Positions 27,019 through 36,493 of a stretch of DNA of 64,000 nucleotides are shown here, in pieces. The notes under the pieces were generated by a model. It was not told the DNA's origin. It saw only the letters and a program-made list of their open reading frames with translations, and did not search any database. The stretch lies in NCBI RefSeq assembly GCF_000765675.1, contig NZ_JRPA02000006.1:1-64000 (forward strand), read 5' to 3'. The DNA comes from Helicobacter sp. MIT 05-5294. Its GTDB lineage: Bacteria > Campylobacterota > Campylobacteria > Campylobacterales > Helicobacteraceae. The position numbers and the translations under genes were made by a program. The stretch's first letter is position 1. Every line of letters begins with the position of its first letter.

Positions 27019-28101
27019 TCATTCATCAAATCCCCACCCAATAAGACAATGTTGGATATTTTTATTTTTTGGGCAATAATAAGTGTGATAAAAATTAAAT
27101 CCTTGCCTGTTTTCTTTTTTGCATTTTTGTTTAATAAGGTTTATTTCATCATAGGAATTTTTATAAATTACCTCGTTAAAATCAAATTGTTGGAATCTCT
27201 TTCTGCCCTTACCATATTTCTTTTCGTATAGTCTCAAATACTGCCTCCCAAGTCTCAAAACTTCCAAATATCAAACAAATTCCTCTATGTCTATCTCTAT
27301 AATGCCCCCAAGCAGAAGAGTTGGTTGCTTCCTCCATAAAACAAGCTACATAACTTTCTGGATACAGGAGTTTTTCTAAGCTTTGCATATAAAAATCTAC
27401 GCATTCAAAAAAGATGAAATCTTGATTGGCAAAAGATTGATTCGTGTTCCTAATCATAGTCCAATGCGAAGAATATTTTAGAGTCCTAGTGAAATTAAAT
27501 ATTGCTTCCAAATCGCTCTTATTTTGTTTTAGCGCGGATTCTTCAATAACATCTATCGTTTGAATGCTGCTATCAAGGATTTGGGTATTGCTTATGCTTT
27601 GAGATATGATTTTTCTTGCAAAGCCTTGTCTAGTGTAATGTTTTTGTATGATTGCAAGAGCGAAATAATGAATTATTTTTAAGTATAGCAAAAATTCATC
27701 TCTGCTAATTGCAATACTTCGTGCGAAAAATTTATCAATCAATTTTTCGCTTACTTTGATAAAATCTTGATAAATTCTATCAAATAGATGCTTATACATT
27801 GAGGCAGAAAAATCTTCTGCTTCGGTATACGGTGGTATTGCCATTTTGCAATTTAATTTTTCTCCCCACAAAGCATAAACTCTGCAAACTTATTCTAAGC
27901 ACTTCAAGTAATGTCAAAAAGATTTTTCCAAACAATTTTATCACCCTTAAAAACAAGATTTCTAAAACCTTCCATGGGATCGCTTAACTCATCAAGAGGA
28001 GCGAAATAAATCTCTTGATTCTCTAATTCTTTGTATTCAAAAATACTTTTCAGACTCCGCAAACGATAGAACATTTTTTCGCTGTTTTCTCTATTATTCA
28101 C
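27019..28101 (-). pseudogene. Broken DUF2971-type gene
   Basis: Three minus-strand pieces in order make one DUF2971-like protein. The 5' piece (28101-27904) has FYRLRSLKSIFEY and IYFAPLDELSDPMEGF, the usual N-terminal pattern. The middle (27871-27209) holds SAWGHYRDRHRGICLIF, the central motif. The 3' piece (27267-27019) continues with RQYLRLYEKKYGKGRKRF in another frame. Frameshifts near 27.90 kb and 27.23 kb break the gene. Members of this family are often linked to mobile or defence regions; function is unknown. Confidence 0.65.
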
Positions 28102-28142
28102 TTATTAGCTTAAAATAATGGCAAACGCATCAAAATAAAATT

Positions 28143-29537
28143 CTACCAACACTGCGTGTTTTTTATCCCCACATCTTCGGCTTTAAAGGCTGGATTCTTA
28201 CCCTCTTTGCGCTGTTTTTCATAATCTTTTAGCACTTTTAGTGCGATATGCCCTAAGAGCAAAATTGCGATGATATTAACCAACGCCATAATCCCCATAA
28301 TCACATCGGCTAAATCCCATGCAAGTCCTAAACTAAGCTGCGCACCAATGAAAACCATCACAACAGCACTTACTCTAAAAATTTGCAAGGCGATTTTGCT
28401 ATCCGTGATAAATTTGAAATTAATTTCGGCATAAAAATAATTCCCAATCAGCGAAGTAAAGGCAAAAAGCACAATTGCTACACTCACAAAATACAAGCCA
28501 ATATCTCCTAAGTGTCCTTGCATCACCTTTTGCATAAGCGGCATTCCTGCTAATCCACCTAAATCCTCACCGCTACATAGCACGATAAAGGCACTTGCCG
28601 AGCAGATAATCAGCGTATCAATAAACACAGAAAGCGTTTGCACCATTCCTTGTTTAGCAGGGTGGCTTGTATGTGCAGTAGCTGCAGCATTTGGTGCGCT
28701 ACCCATACCTGCTTCATTAGAATACAATCCGCGTTTAATCCCTATGACTATCGCACTTCCTGCAAATCCCCCAAAAATCGCTTCAAAATCAAAAGCCTTC
28801 GCAAAAATGTCAGCAAAAATGCTAGGAATGCTCCCAAGATTCAAAGCGACAATGATAAATGCGACAATCAAATAGCCAAAAGCCATAATCGGCACAAGAA
28901 CAGAAGTGATTTTCGCCGAAGCCTTATTACTCCCAAAGAAAAATGGAGCGCATAAAAGCGCGAGTAGGATTCCGATATAAATCGTAACTTGCCCATTATG
29001 ATAAGCCTCACTCCCGACAAAAATCTCAAAGCTAGAAGTCAGCGTATAAGCTTGCAAACCATTAAAGCCATAGGTGAAACACAAAATCAGCGAAATCGCA
29101 AACACAATCCCAAATGCCCGAGAGCCTAAAGCGCTTTGGATATAATACGCAGGACCGCCTTTGTAGCCGCTTCCGTCTTTTCGCTTATACACTTGCGCAA
29201 GTGTGCTTTCGATAAATGCACTTGCTCCACCCAAAATCGCCGTTACCCACATCCAAAAGAGCGCACCCGCCCCTCCACTACCAATCGCCACTGCAACACC
29301 TACGATATTGCCAATCCCTACGCGAGACGCGGTAGAAATCATCAACGCACCAAAGGGAGAGATATGCTCTTTATGGCTTTTCTCCATTAAGACAGAAAAT
29401 GCAGAGGGCAGAAAGCAAAGCTGGATAAACCCTGTGCGAATCGTAAAGTAAAGCCCACAGAGCAACAGCGCAAAAACCAAACAATAAGTATAAAGAAAAG
29501 TGCTTGATAGATTAATCAAGTCAGTTAGCAATTCCAT
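28143..29537 (-). CDS. Sodium:alanine symporter (AGCS family)
   Basis: About 464 residues with some ten or more hydrophobic segments. The family signature is plain: TASRVGIGNIVGVAVAIGSGG in two parts near residue 75, then GGPAYYIQ, and GLYSNEAGMGSAPNAAATAH near residue 275. It imports alanine or glycine with Na+. ATG 29537 has a ggggaat ribosome site; the longer in-frame start at 29687 would run through the divergent MerR-type promoter and is rejected. It is divergent from the dehydrogenase gene. Confidence 0.88.
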   Translation of the reverse strand: MELLTDLINLSSTFLYTYCLVFALLLCGLYFTIRTGFIQLCFLPSAFSVLMEKSHKEHISPFGALMISTASRVGIGNIVGVAVAIGSGGAGALFWMWVTAILGGASAFIESTLAQVYKRKDGSGYKGGPAYYIQSALGSRAFGIVFAISLILCFTYGFNGLQAYTLTSSFEIFVGSEAYHNGQVTIYIGILLALLCAPFFFGSNKASAKITSVLVPIMAFGYLIVAFIIVALNLGSIPSIFADIFAKAFDFEAIFGGFAGSAIVIGIKRGLYSNEAGMGSAPNAAATAHTSHPAKQGMVQTLSVFIDTLIICSASAFIVLCSGEDLGGLAGMPLMQKVMQGHLGDIGLYFVSVAIVLFAFTSLIGNYFYAEINFKFITDSKIALQIFRVSAVVMVFIGAQLSLGLAWDLADVIMGIMALVNIIAILLLGHIALKVLKDYEKQRKEGKNPAFKAEDVGIKNTQCW

Positions 29538-29635
29538 AAGATTCCCCTTGTATCGTTCAGATAAACAATTATACCCTAACTCTATGCAATTCTGCACCTT
29601 TAGCATTTGTATTATTAGTCTGCTAACCTCATCTC

Positions 29636-29666
29636 TTGACAAACACCTAGTGGAATGCTTTATAAT
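29636..29666 (+). promoter_or_regulatory. MerR-type promoter, copy 4
   Basis: TTGACA at 29636-29641 and TATAAT at 29661-29666 with a 19-bp spacer (AACACCTAGTGGAATGCTT). It drives the Tat-led dehydrogenase at 29697 and possibly the arginase-fold gene after it. Confidence 0.82.
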
Positions 29667-29696
29667 GCCCAATGTGATTTTACGCAAAGGAGAACT

Positions 29697-30794
29697 ATGG
29701 ACAAATACAGGCGAAAGATTCTCAAAAACAGCGCGATTTTTGGCGTTGCAGGAGGGTTAGCGAGCGTTTCTACTATCTTAGGATTACAAGGTTGCGATAG
29801 CAATTCTACCAAAAATTCAGACACAAAAGACACAGCAAAGAACGCAAACAGCGCGGATTCTAAGCTTATAACAAAAGGAGAAATGATGAACACAAATCCA
29901 CAAGTTTGGTATATCACCGGTGCGAGCGGCGGTTTGGGGCTAGAGCTTGCAAAATATCTTATCAGCAAAGGCGATAAAGTCGCGGCGACATCGCGCAAAA
30001 TGGGCAATATCACCGCAAAGCTTGGAGTTGAAAGCGAGAGCTTTTTGCCCCTAGAGTTGCGCTTTGATGGTGATTTGAACGCACAGATTGCACAAAACCT
30101 TAACGCGGTGCAACAAAAGTTTGGGCGGCTTGATAATGTCGTAAATAACGCTGGGTATGGGCTTTTGGGCTTTGTCGAAGAAACGAGCGAAAAGCAGCTA
30201 AGAGAACAATTCGAGGTCAATGTCTTTGCGCCATTTCTTGTCGCACAAAATGCGCTAAAGATTTTGCGCCCCCAAAGCCTCGCAGAGGGCGGTAACGCGG
30301 AGAACATAAAAGCGAGAATCTTTAACCTTAGCTCAATCGCTGGATTTAGGGTCAGCAATAATTCTACACCCTATTGTATGAGCAAATTTGCGATAAGCGC
30401 GCTAAGCGAGGGGCTTTTGCTCGATGTGGGCGAGTATGGAATCCACACTATTAATGTGATGCCCGCAGGTTTTCGCACCGAGTTTTTGGGCGCGAGTATG
30501 GTAAAAAGCGATTTAGAGATAAGCGCGTATGACGCAAGACGCAAGGCATTTGAGCAAAGAAGTGCGCAATATAGCGGCAAACAAGCGGGCGACCCGCAAA
30601 AATTTGCGCAGATTCTCTACCAAGTTTCGCGCGACCCTAAGCCACCTTTTAGCTTATTTATGGGCGATGCAGCGTTTAAGAGCGCAGAGAACAAAATCGC
30701 GTGGGTGCAAAGCGACATCGCCGCGACACAAGCTTACGCAGGTGCGGCAGCAGACTTTGCAGACGCGGGCAACAGCGCGTTTGACAAACGCTAG
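29697..30794 (+). CDS. Short-chain dehydrogenase with Tat-lipoprotein-like leader
   Basis: 365 residues. Residues 1-62 are a twin-arginine leader (YRRKILKNSAIFG, then LQGC lipobox-like) plus a Lys/Asp/Asn/Ala linker. From Met63/Met64 it is a classical SDR: ITGASGGLGLELAKYL (cofactor loop), NNAGYG, the serine in FNLSSIAG, and catalytic Tyr226 and Lys230 (YCMSKFA). It should oxidise or reduce small carbonyl compounds with NAD(P)H. The leader DNA is about 90 percent identical to that of the aldo/keto reductase at 8338. An internal ribosome site could give a cytoplasmic form. ATG 29697 follows aaaggag. Confidence 0.82.
   Translation: MDKYRRKILKNSAIFGVAGGLASVSTILGLQGCDSNSTKNSDTKDTAKNANSADSKLITKGEMMNTNPQVWYITGASGGLGLELAKYLISKGDKVAATSRKMGNITAKLGVESESFLPLELRFDGDLNAQIAQNLNAVQQKFGRLDNVVNNAGYGLLGFVEETSEKQLREQFEVNVFAPFLVAQNALKILRPQSLAEGGNAENIKARIFNLSSIAGFRVSNNSTPYCMSKFAISALSEGLLLDVGEYGIHTINVMPAGFRTEFLGASMVKSDLEISAYDARRKAFEQRSAQYSGKQAGDPQKFAQILYQVSRDPKPPFSLFMGDAAFKSAENKIAWVQSDIAATQAYAGAAADFADAGNSAFDKR
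29873..29888 (+). promoter_or_regulatory. Internal ribosome site and start in dehydrogenase gene
   Basis: The sequence aaaaggag at 29873-29880 precedes two in-frame ATG codons (29883 and 29886) that open the SDR domain. The second ATG has the better spacing from the ribosome site. Confidence 0.58.
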
Positions 30795-30889
30795 CTTGCC
30801 CACAGCCCCATTTGGCTTGCCCCGCGCGTTTAAAGCCTCTTAAAGCTTGCGTGGGTTGAATTGTGTTATAATGATAAAAAGGAAACGCG

Positions 30890-31807
30890 ATGCAACCCTC
30901 ACAAACTCTGCCACGCACAGATTCTCCCACACTTCGGCTGCTCTACCCCCAATGGCAAGGGGGCGATGTCGCGAGCTGGTTTAAAGACCTAAGCCCAAAA
31001 GAAGCTGCACAGGGCTATGTTTTGGGCGCGCAGATTCTGAATTTGCTTGTGAATAGCATTGCCCCAAGCGCGAACACTGCTGTCGTGAATATTGAGAAAG
31101 ATTTTATGCTTGATAGCGCGGGGCAAAGGGTGGCACAAGAGGGAATTATCGACAAAGCCCCGCTGTTGCGCCAAACCAAAGCCGCGTTTGAGATTCTCAA
31201 AGCCCGCAAACCCGCAAAGATTCTGACACTTGGTGGCGAATGCGCGGTGAGCGTGCCGAGCTTTTGCTATCTTGCAAGCCTCTATGATGATGTCGCGCTT
31301 GTTTGGATTGACGCACACCCCGACATTGGGTTGCCAAACGATGATTTTTATCAGGGTTACCACGCAATGGCTGTGAGTGCGATTATTGGGCAAGGGGGGT
31401 TGCAAGAAACCTTTGGCTTGCCAAGTCGGTTAGAATCGAGCAAAGTTTTGCTTGTTGGGCTGCATTCAGACGAGGCAAGGCATTATGCGCCGCGCCAAAA
31501 AGAGTTTGGGCTAGCAAGCCTCGCGCCAAATGATGTCGCAAAGGATTCGAGCAAGATTTTGGGCTGGCTTGCAAAAAGCGGGGCAAAAAGGGTGATGATT
31601 CATCTTGATTTAGATGTGCTTGATGCGCGCGAGCTTTATGTCGCTGTGGGCAACACAGGGCAAATGAGCCTTGAGCAGGTTATGCGCGTCATCAATGATA
31701 TTGCGGCACAATATGAGGTTGTGGGGCTGACAATCGCTGAACATTTGCCAAAAGCGCATATTAAGCTTAGAAGATTGCTTGAGAATCTGCCGCTGGTGAA
31801 AGAATGA
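30890..31807 (+). CDS. Arginase/agmatinase-fold protein with altered metal site
   Basis: 305 residues of ureohydrolase fold. The motif usually written GGDHS reads GGECAVS here (residues 115-121), so the first metal ligand pair is changed (Asp to Glu, His to Cys). DAHPD (141-145) and the later HLDLDVLD (Asp240, Asp242) are kept. It probably hydrolyses a guanidino or formimino compound if both metals still bind. It lies 95 bases after the dehydrogenase and may belong to the same MerR-controlled unit. The ribosome site is aaaagga. Substrate cannot be assigned. Confidence 0.75.
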   Translation: MQPSQTLPRTDSPTLRLLYPQWQGGDVASWFKDLSPKEAAQGYVLGAQILNLLVNSIAPSANTAVVNIEKDFMLDSAGQRVAQEGIIDKAPLLRQTKAAFEILKARKPAKILTLGGECAVSVPSFCYLASLYDDVALVWIDAHPDIGLPNDDFYQGYHAMAVSAIIGQGGLQETFGLPSRLESSKVLLVGLHSDEARHYAPRQKEFGLASLAPNDVAKDSSKILGWLAKSGAKRVMIHLDLDVLDARELYVAVGNTGQMSLEQVMRVINDIAAQYEVVGLTIAEHLPKAHIKLRRLLENLPLVKE

Positions 31808-32000
31808 TACACTCACGCTTTTGGTTGCGCCATTGCGGCTATGGCTTTAATACTCGTTTAATCCTCGCGTTTTATTGCTATGCTTTTGTTATCAATTTCA
31901 TACTCCGCACCTATTCTTATCTTGTTCTTCTTTGATTCTACTTTTGTGCAAACTTTATTCGATAGGTTTCCTATCATTATTCTATTTCTAAGGATTGATA

Positions 32001-32435
32001 ATGCAAAGTTCAAATGTTTCTCATATCTCAAACAATCTTGCTTGGGTGCTTGTCATCGCGGGTGGAATCGTAGAATGCTTTTGGGCAAGCGGGCTAAAAT
32101 ATGCCGATAATCTCTTGCTTTATACCCTTACAGGAATCGGGATTCTTTTCTCGTTTGTGTGTATGGTTTTGGCGGTAAAGAGCAAACTTGAAATTGGCGT
32201 GGTGTATAGTGTCTTTGTAGGAATTGGCACGGTGGGTATCGCGCTTGCTGAAATTGTGGTGTTTGGCGAGCCGTTTTCGCTGCTCAAAATTGGGCTGATT
32301 GTGCTGCTGCTTATTGGTGTGATAGGGCTAAAACTCTCTACCAACAAAGAAGAAAACGCACAAGAACAGGCTTTGGCAGAAGGCTTTGCCAAAGATTTGG
32401 GGCTTGATGAAATTGTACAAAAGGAGAGTAAATGA
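32001..32435 (+). CDS. SMR-family transporter, subunit A of a pair
   Basis: 144 residues with four hydrophobic helices. The essential glutamate of small multidrug resistance proteins is in helix 1 (GGIVECFWASGLKY). A charged tail of about 35 residues is unusual for the family. The start is ATG 32001, with aagga upstream. It overlaps the next SMR gene (ATGA). Paired SMR genes usually encode obligate heterodimers, such as YkkCD, or guanidinium/quaternary-ammonium exporters. An upstream hairpin at 31961-31975 (GATAGG-TTT-CCTATC) does not look like a guanidine riboswitch. Confidence 0.83.
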   Translation: MQSSNVSHISNNLAWVLVIAGGIVECFWASGLKYADNLLLYTLTGIGILFSFVCMVLAVKSKLEIGVVYSVFVGIGTVGIALAEIVVFGEPFSLLKIGLIVLLLIGVIGLKLSTNKEENAQEQALAEGFAKDLGLDEIVQKESK

Positions 32436-32749
32436 GTTGGGTTTATCTCTTTTTGGCGGGCTGTATGGAAGTTTTGGGTGTGATGACGATGAAAAAGTAT
32501 TCTTTAAGCGGCGCAAAGATTTTCTTGCTTGGAATCTTTGTGCAATTTGCGATTAGCTTTAGCTTTCTCTCGCTTGCAATGCAAGAAATCGCTATGGCAA
32601 CAGCCTATGCAATCTGGACAGGCATTGGCGCAGCGGGCGGCGTGGCGGTGAGCATTCTATTTTTTGGCGAGAGCAAGAGCCTTAAAAAACTCTTTTTTAT
32701 CGCGCTGATTATCATTGCGGTTGTGGGGCTAAAGCTTGTTGCGCATTAG
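32432..32749 (+). CDS. SMR-family transporter, subunit B of a pair
   Basis: 105 residues, four transmembrane helices, with the conserved helix-1 glutamate (AGCMEVLGVMTMKKYS) and the helix-3 phrase AYAIWTGIGAAGG typical of the family. The length is canonical. The ATGA overlap with the preceding SMR gene suggests that the two are made in fixed ratio and form an antiparallel heterodimer. Likely exports small cationic compounds by proton antiport. Confidence 0.87.
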   Translation: MSWVYLFLAGCMEVLGVMTMKKYSLSGAKIFLLGIFVQFAISFSFLSLAMQEIAMATAYAIWTGIGAAGGVAVSILFFGESKSLKKLFFIALIIIAVVGLKLVAH

Positions 32750-32894
32750 ATTTTTGATGAATAGTCGTGTGAAATGGATTTTGTTGAGCGAGTGCCTTGT
32801 GGAGTGTGGAGAATTCGTGCCAACTGCCATGTTTAAGGGGCTTCAAAGTGTGCGTGAGATAGAATCTTTTGCAAAAACAAAATGAGAGGGAGAC

Positions 32895-35800
32895 ATGCGT
32901 TATTTCCATATCAGCTTGCAAGACTTCGCGTCTGCATACCACTCCCTCTCTCCCGAACAAGAAATGCTTGACGCATTCTCGTTGAGCCTTAGGAATTATT
33001 TAGCAAAAATTGCAGATTCTAAAGTTTCTAAAGAATCTCAAGAAGAGTTTGAAAAAAATCTTTTGAGAGATTTTCTTAAAGAAAATTTTGATTATGATTG
33101 CAACACAAAAGGCAAGATTGATTTAGCAATTTATGACGATTCTAGCCCTAAGGTTATCTTTGAGGTCAAAAGCAGTAGCAATGCTCAAGAATTTGTAAAA
33201 GATTCTACAAGCCTAGAATCTAAAGCCTTTTATGAATCAATCCTCTATTATTTGCGTGAAAACATCATCAATGGTAATAATAACATTACGCATATTATCT
33301 TAAGTAATGCCAAAGATTTTTATCTGATTGACGCGAATGAATATCTTGTATTTGCCAAAGACAAAGCGATTTTAAAAGCCTTTAAAAATTGCCAAAACAA
33401 AGAGGGCAACGACCCAAGCACCGCGAAGTTTTATGATGAGATTGCAAAGATTTTGCCTAAATTGGACACTACATTGCATTATACCCATTTTAGGCTTGAT
33501 AAGACGCTTTTAGAATCTACAAGTTCTCTCCCCCTGCTCTATCAAATCTTAAGTCCGCAAGTATTGCTCAAACGCAAAAACTATCTTGATGCGAACACCC
33601 TTAATCAAAATTTCTATAACGAGCTGCTGCATATTTTGGGATTAGAAGAAACCACACAACATAGCAAAGTGATGATACAACCAAGCTTAACTTCCAATAC
33701 GCTTTTAGATTCTCTATGCGCTGCATTTGAGCTTGACAGAGATAAAGACTTTGAAGCAATTTTTTCATTACTGATGACTTGGAATAATCGAATCTTGTTT
33801 TTACGCCTTTTAGAATCTATGTTGCTTAGCTTTGAACATATTGAAAAGCCATTTTTAGACATCGATTCACTCCCAAGTTTTCAAATGCTCAACACGCTCT
33901 TTTTTGATGTCTTAGCAAAGTTAGAGGACAAAAGAGATAGAGAGATTCCGCAAGCCCTTGCAAATATCCCCTATCTTAACTCAAGCCTTTTTGACAAAAC
34001 ACCACTTGAGATTGAGGGCAAAGAAATCAAGCTCTTAGATTCGAAACCCTTAAAACTCTATGCAGATTCAATTCTTTATAAAGACAAAAACTTTTGCACG
34101 CACCTCAAGCTTGATGTGCAAACTAAAGATTCCACCTTGCCACTCTTAGAATATTTCTTTGCCTTTCTCCACGCATATAACTTCACCACCACAGCAAAAG
34201 ATATTCAAAACTATACCAAAACAAATTATGACAAGCTAATAAACTCTGCGGTTCTTGGACTTGTCTTTGAAAAGCTCAATGGTTATAAAGAGGGGAGCTT
34301 CTACACCCCTAGCTTTATCACGCGCTATATGTGCAGACAGAGCTTAGAAAAAGTCGTGTTGCAAAAGTTTAATGAATGCAAAAATTGGGATTGTCAAAAT
34401 CTTGAAGAACTTAAAACAAGATTAGATAAGCTCACAGATTCTAAAGAGGGCTACAAAGAAGCAAATATAATCTTTGATAGTATCAAGCTCTGCGACCCTG
34501 CTGTGGGTAGCGGGCATTTTCTTGTCTCTGCACTCAATGAAATGATTGCCCTTAAATTTGAGCTTAGAATCTTATGTGATGAAAACAACGAGCGATTAAA
34601 AGATATTGACTTAAAAGTTATCAATGATGAAATTGTGATTAGGGATTCTGCAAATACCCTCTTTGCCTATACTTTGCCAAAGCACGAAAATATTGAAGCG
34701 CACAAAATCCAAAAAGCATTATTCTCTGCTAAACGCAAACTCATTGAATCCTGTCTTTTTGGTGTAGATATTAACTCAAACTCTTGCGAGATTACCAAGC
34801 TTCGCCTTTGGATTGAGCTACTCAAATATAGCTATTACAAAGATATTCCGAATAAAAGGCTAGAGACTTTGCCCAATATTGATATTAATATCAAATGTGG
34901 GAATAGCTTGATTTCACGCTTTAACCTTAGCGATTCTCTTAAAACTATACCTAATATCAATGCACAAATCAAAAAATACAAACAACTTGTGTTTGATTAT
35001 AAAAATGCCGACCAAGCAATTATTAAGATTTCCAAAGATGAAATCGAATCCCAAATTGAAGCAATCAAACGAAGTTTTACGCTCACACTCAAAGACCCAA
35101 AAACCAAGAAAGAGCTTGAAAAAGCAATAAAATCCCACATTGAACAATTCAATGATTATTTGCTTGACGACTCAAGCTTGTTAGATGGGCTTAATTCCTT
35201 GCAATTCAATGTTTTTGGCACACCAAATTTAAATGAAGAGGAGGAGGCAAAAGCTTTTGAATCTTATGGCAAAATCCAAGCTTTACGCAAAAAGCTTGAT
35301 TTAACCCTAAGTGGCATAGAATACAAAAATGCCTTTGAATGGCGATTTGCCTTTCCTGAAGTGCTAGATTCTAATGGTGACTTTTTGGGCTTTGATTTGG
35401 TGATTGGGAATCCGCCGTATATTAGCACTTTAGACTTGGTGAAATCAAATGCTCAAAACAAAAATATTTATAAACAGAAATATCCAAGTATCAAGGGGTG
35501 CTATGATGTTTATGTTTTATTTGTATTATTGGGATTAAAGATTAGAGCACAAAATGGTGTTTTTTGTTGGATAATTCCTAATAAATTCCTTATTGCACAA
35601 TACGCACAAGAAACATTAAAAAACCTTATAGAAAACAAATTTTTGGGGTATTCTGTTGACGTTTCAAGGGTAAAAGTATTTGAAAGGGCTTCAGTTTATC
35701 CTATAATAATATGGGGGCATAAAAATTTAGACTTTTCAAAATACTACATTGAAGCACAAGAAGATTTAGCATTAGGCAACTTGCAACAATTGAAAACTCT

Positions 35801-36491
35801 TAATTTTAATAAATATAAAACCCTTAAAGAAATTGGTTTGAAAATTCAATCTGGATTAGCTGGATTTCAAGCACATTCTATAATCGAATTTTTAGGTGAA
35901 AATAAGTCTAAAAATAGCATTCCTTTTGCTGTTAGTGGTTGTATTGATAGATATGAAATTAATACCAATGAAGTTAAGTATATGAAAAAAATCTATAAAC
36001 ATCCTCGCATTATTCCCAATAAAATAATTTCAAAAGAAAAATGGAAATTTTGGTGTAATGAGAAAATTATTATTGCTGGAATGACCAAGAAGTTAGAATC
36101 TTTTTATGCAAAAGAACCTTTAGCTATTGGAGTAGGTGTGTATGCTATTTACGATTACGCAGGTTTTAGCCCTTTGTTGATTTTAGGAATTTTAAATAGC
36201 AAATTTATGAATTATGCTTTTATTAATATGTTTGCAGATAAACATTTAGCTGGAGGATACTTAGCTATTAATAAAAATAATTTAGAAATTTTACCTTTCC
36301 CCACAATCACAAAACAAAACCAAAAAATCGTGAATAAAATCATTGCTTTCGTTGAGGAGATTCTTAAGCTTAAAGCAAAAGATTCCACAACCAACACAAA
36401 TGAACTAGAAACCCAAATTGATTCTTTGGTGTATCAGCTTTACAATCTCACAGATGATGAGATAAAAATCATAGAGAATAAGGAGAAATAA
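32895..36491 (+). CDS. Type IIG restriction-modification enzyme (Eco57I-like)
   Basis: 1198 residues in one chain. The N-terminus holds a nuclease motif: Asp76 (KIDLAIYD) and EVK at 90-92 (VIFEVKSSS). The centre is an N6-adenine methyltransferase: GSFYTPSFITRYM, SAM motif I DPAVGSGHF from residue 534, and NPPYI from about 838. The C-terminus (IKGCYDVYVLF, KSGLAGFQAHS-like, LAGGYLAINKNNLEILPFP) resembles TaqI-type target recognition. Such enzymes methylate one strand and cut at a distance. The ribosome site is gagggag. It is followed two bases later by a membrane coiled-coil gene. Confidence 0.87.
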   Translation: MRYFHISLQDFASAYHSLSPEQEMLDAFSLSLRNYLAKIADSKVSKESQEEFEKNLLRDFLKENFDYDCNTKGKIDLAIYDDSSPKVIFEVKSSSNAQEFVKDSTSLESKAFYESILYYLRENIINGNNNITHIILSNAKDFYLIDANEYLVFAKDKAILKAFKNCQNKEGNDPSTAKFYDEIAKILPKLDTTLHYTHFRLDKTLLESTSSLPLLYQILSPQVLLKRKNYLDANTLNQNFYNELLHILGLEETTQHSKVMIQPSLTSNTLLDSLCAAFELDRDKDFEAIFSLLMTWNNRILFLRLLESMLLSFEHIEKPFLDIDSLPSFQMLNTLFFDVLAKLEDKRDREIPQALANIPYLNSSLFDKTPLEIEGKEIKLLDSKPLKLYADSILYKDKNFCTHLKLDVQTKDSTLPLLEYFFAFLHAYNFTTTAKDIQNYTKTNYDKLINSAVLGLVFEKLNGYKEGSFYTPSFITRYMCRQSLEKVVLQKFNECKNWDCQNLEELKTRLDKLTDSKEGYKEANIIFDSIKLCDPAVGSGHFLVSALNEMIALKFELRILCDENNERLKDIDLKVINDEIVIRDSANTLFAYTLPKHENIEAHKIQKALFSAKRKLIESCLFGVDINSNSCEITKLRLWIELLKYSYYKDIPNKRLETLPNIDINIKCGNSLISRFNLSDSLKTIPNINAQIKKYKQLVFDYKNADQAIIKISKDEIESQIEAIKRSFTLTLKDPKTKKELEKAIKSHIEQFNDYLLDDSSLLDGLNSLQFNVFGTPNLNEEEEAKAFESYGKIQALRKKLDLTLSGIEYKNAFEWRFAFPEVLDSNGDFLGFDLVIGNPPYISTLDLVKSNAQNKNIYKQKYPSIKGCYDVYVLFVLLGLKIRAQNGVFCWIIPNKFLIAQYAQETLKNLIENKFLGYSVDVSRVKVFERASVYPIIIWGHKNLDFSKYYIEAQEDLALGNLQQLKTLNFNKYKTLKEIGLKIQSGLAGFQAHSIIEFLGENKSKNSIPFAVSGCIDRYEINTNEVKYMKKIYKHPRIIPNKIISKEKWKFWCNEKIIIAGMTKKLESFYAKEPLAIGVGVYAIYDYAGFSPLLILGILNSKFMNYAFINMFADKHLAGGYLAINKNNLEILPFPTITKQNQKIVNKIIAFVEEILKLKAKDSTTNTNELETQIDSLVYQLYNLTDDEIKIIENKEK

Positions 36492-36493
36492 CT

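Noticed and set aside
30989-31405. 138-codon minus-strand frame opposite the arginase-fold gene
   Set aside because: Antisense shadow of a gene with clear metal-site motifs.
31808-32000. Possible guanidine riboswitch before the SMR pair
   Set aside because: Only a small GATAGG-TTT-CCTATC hairpin is present; the conserved ACGR and G-rich elements of ykkC-type riboswitches are not seen.
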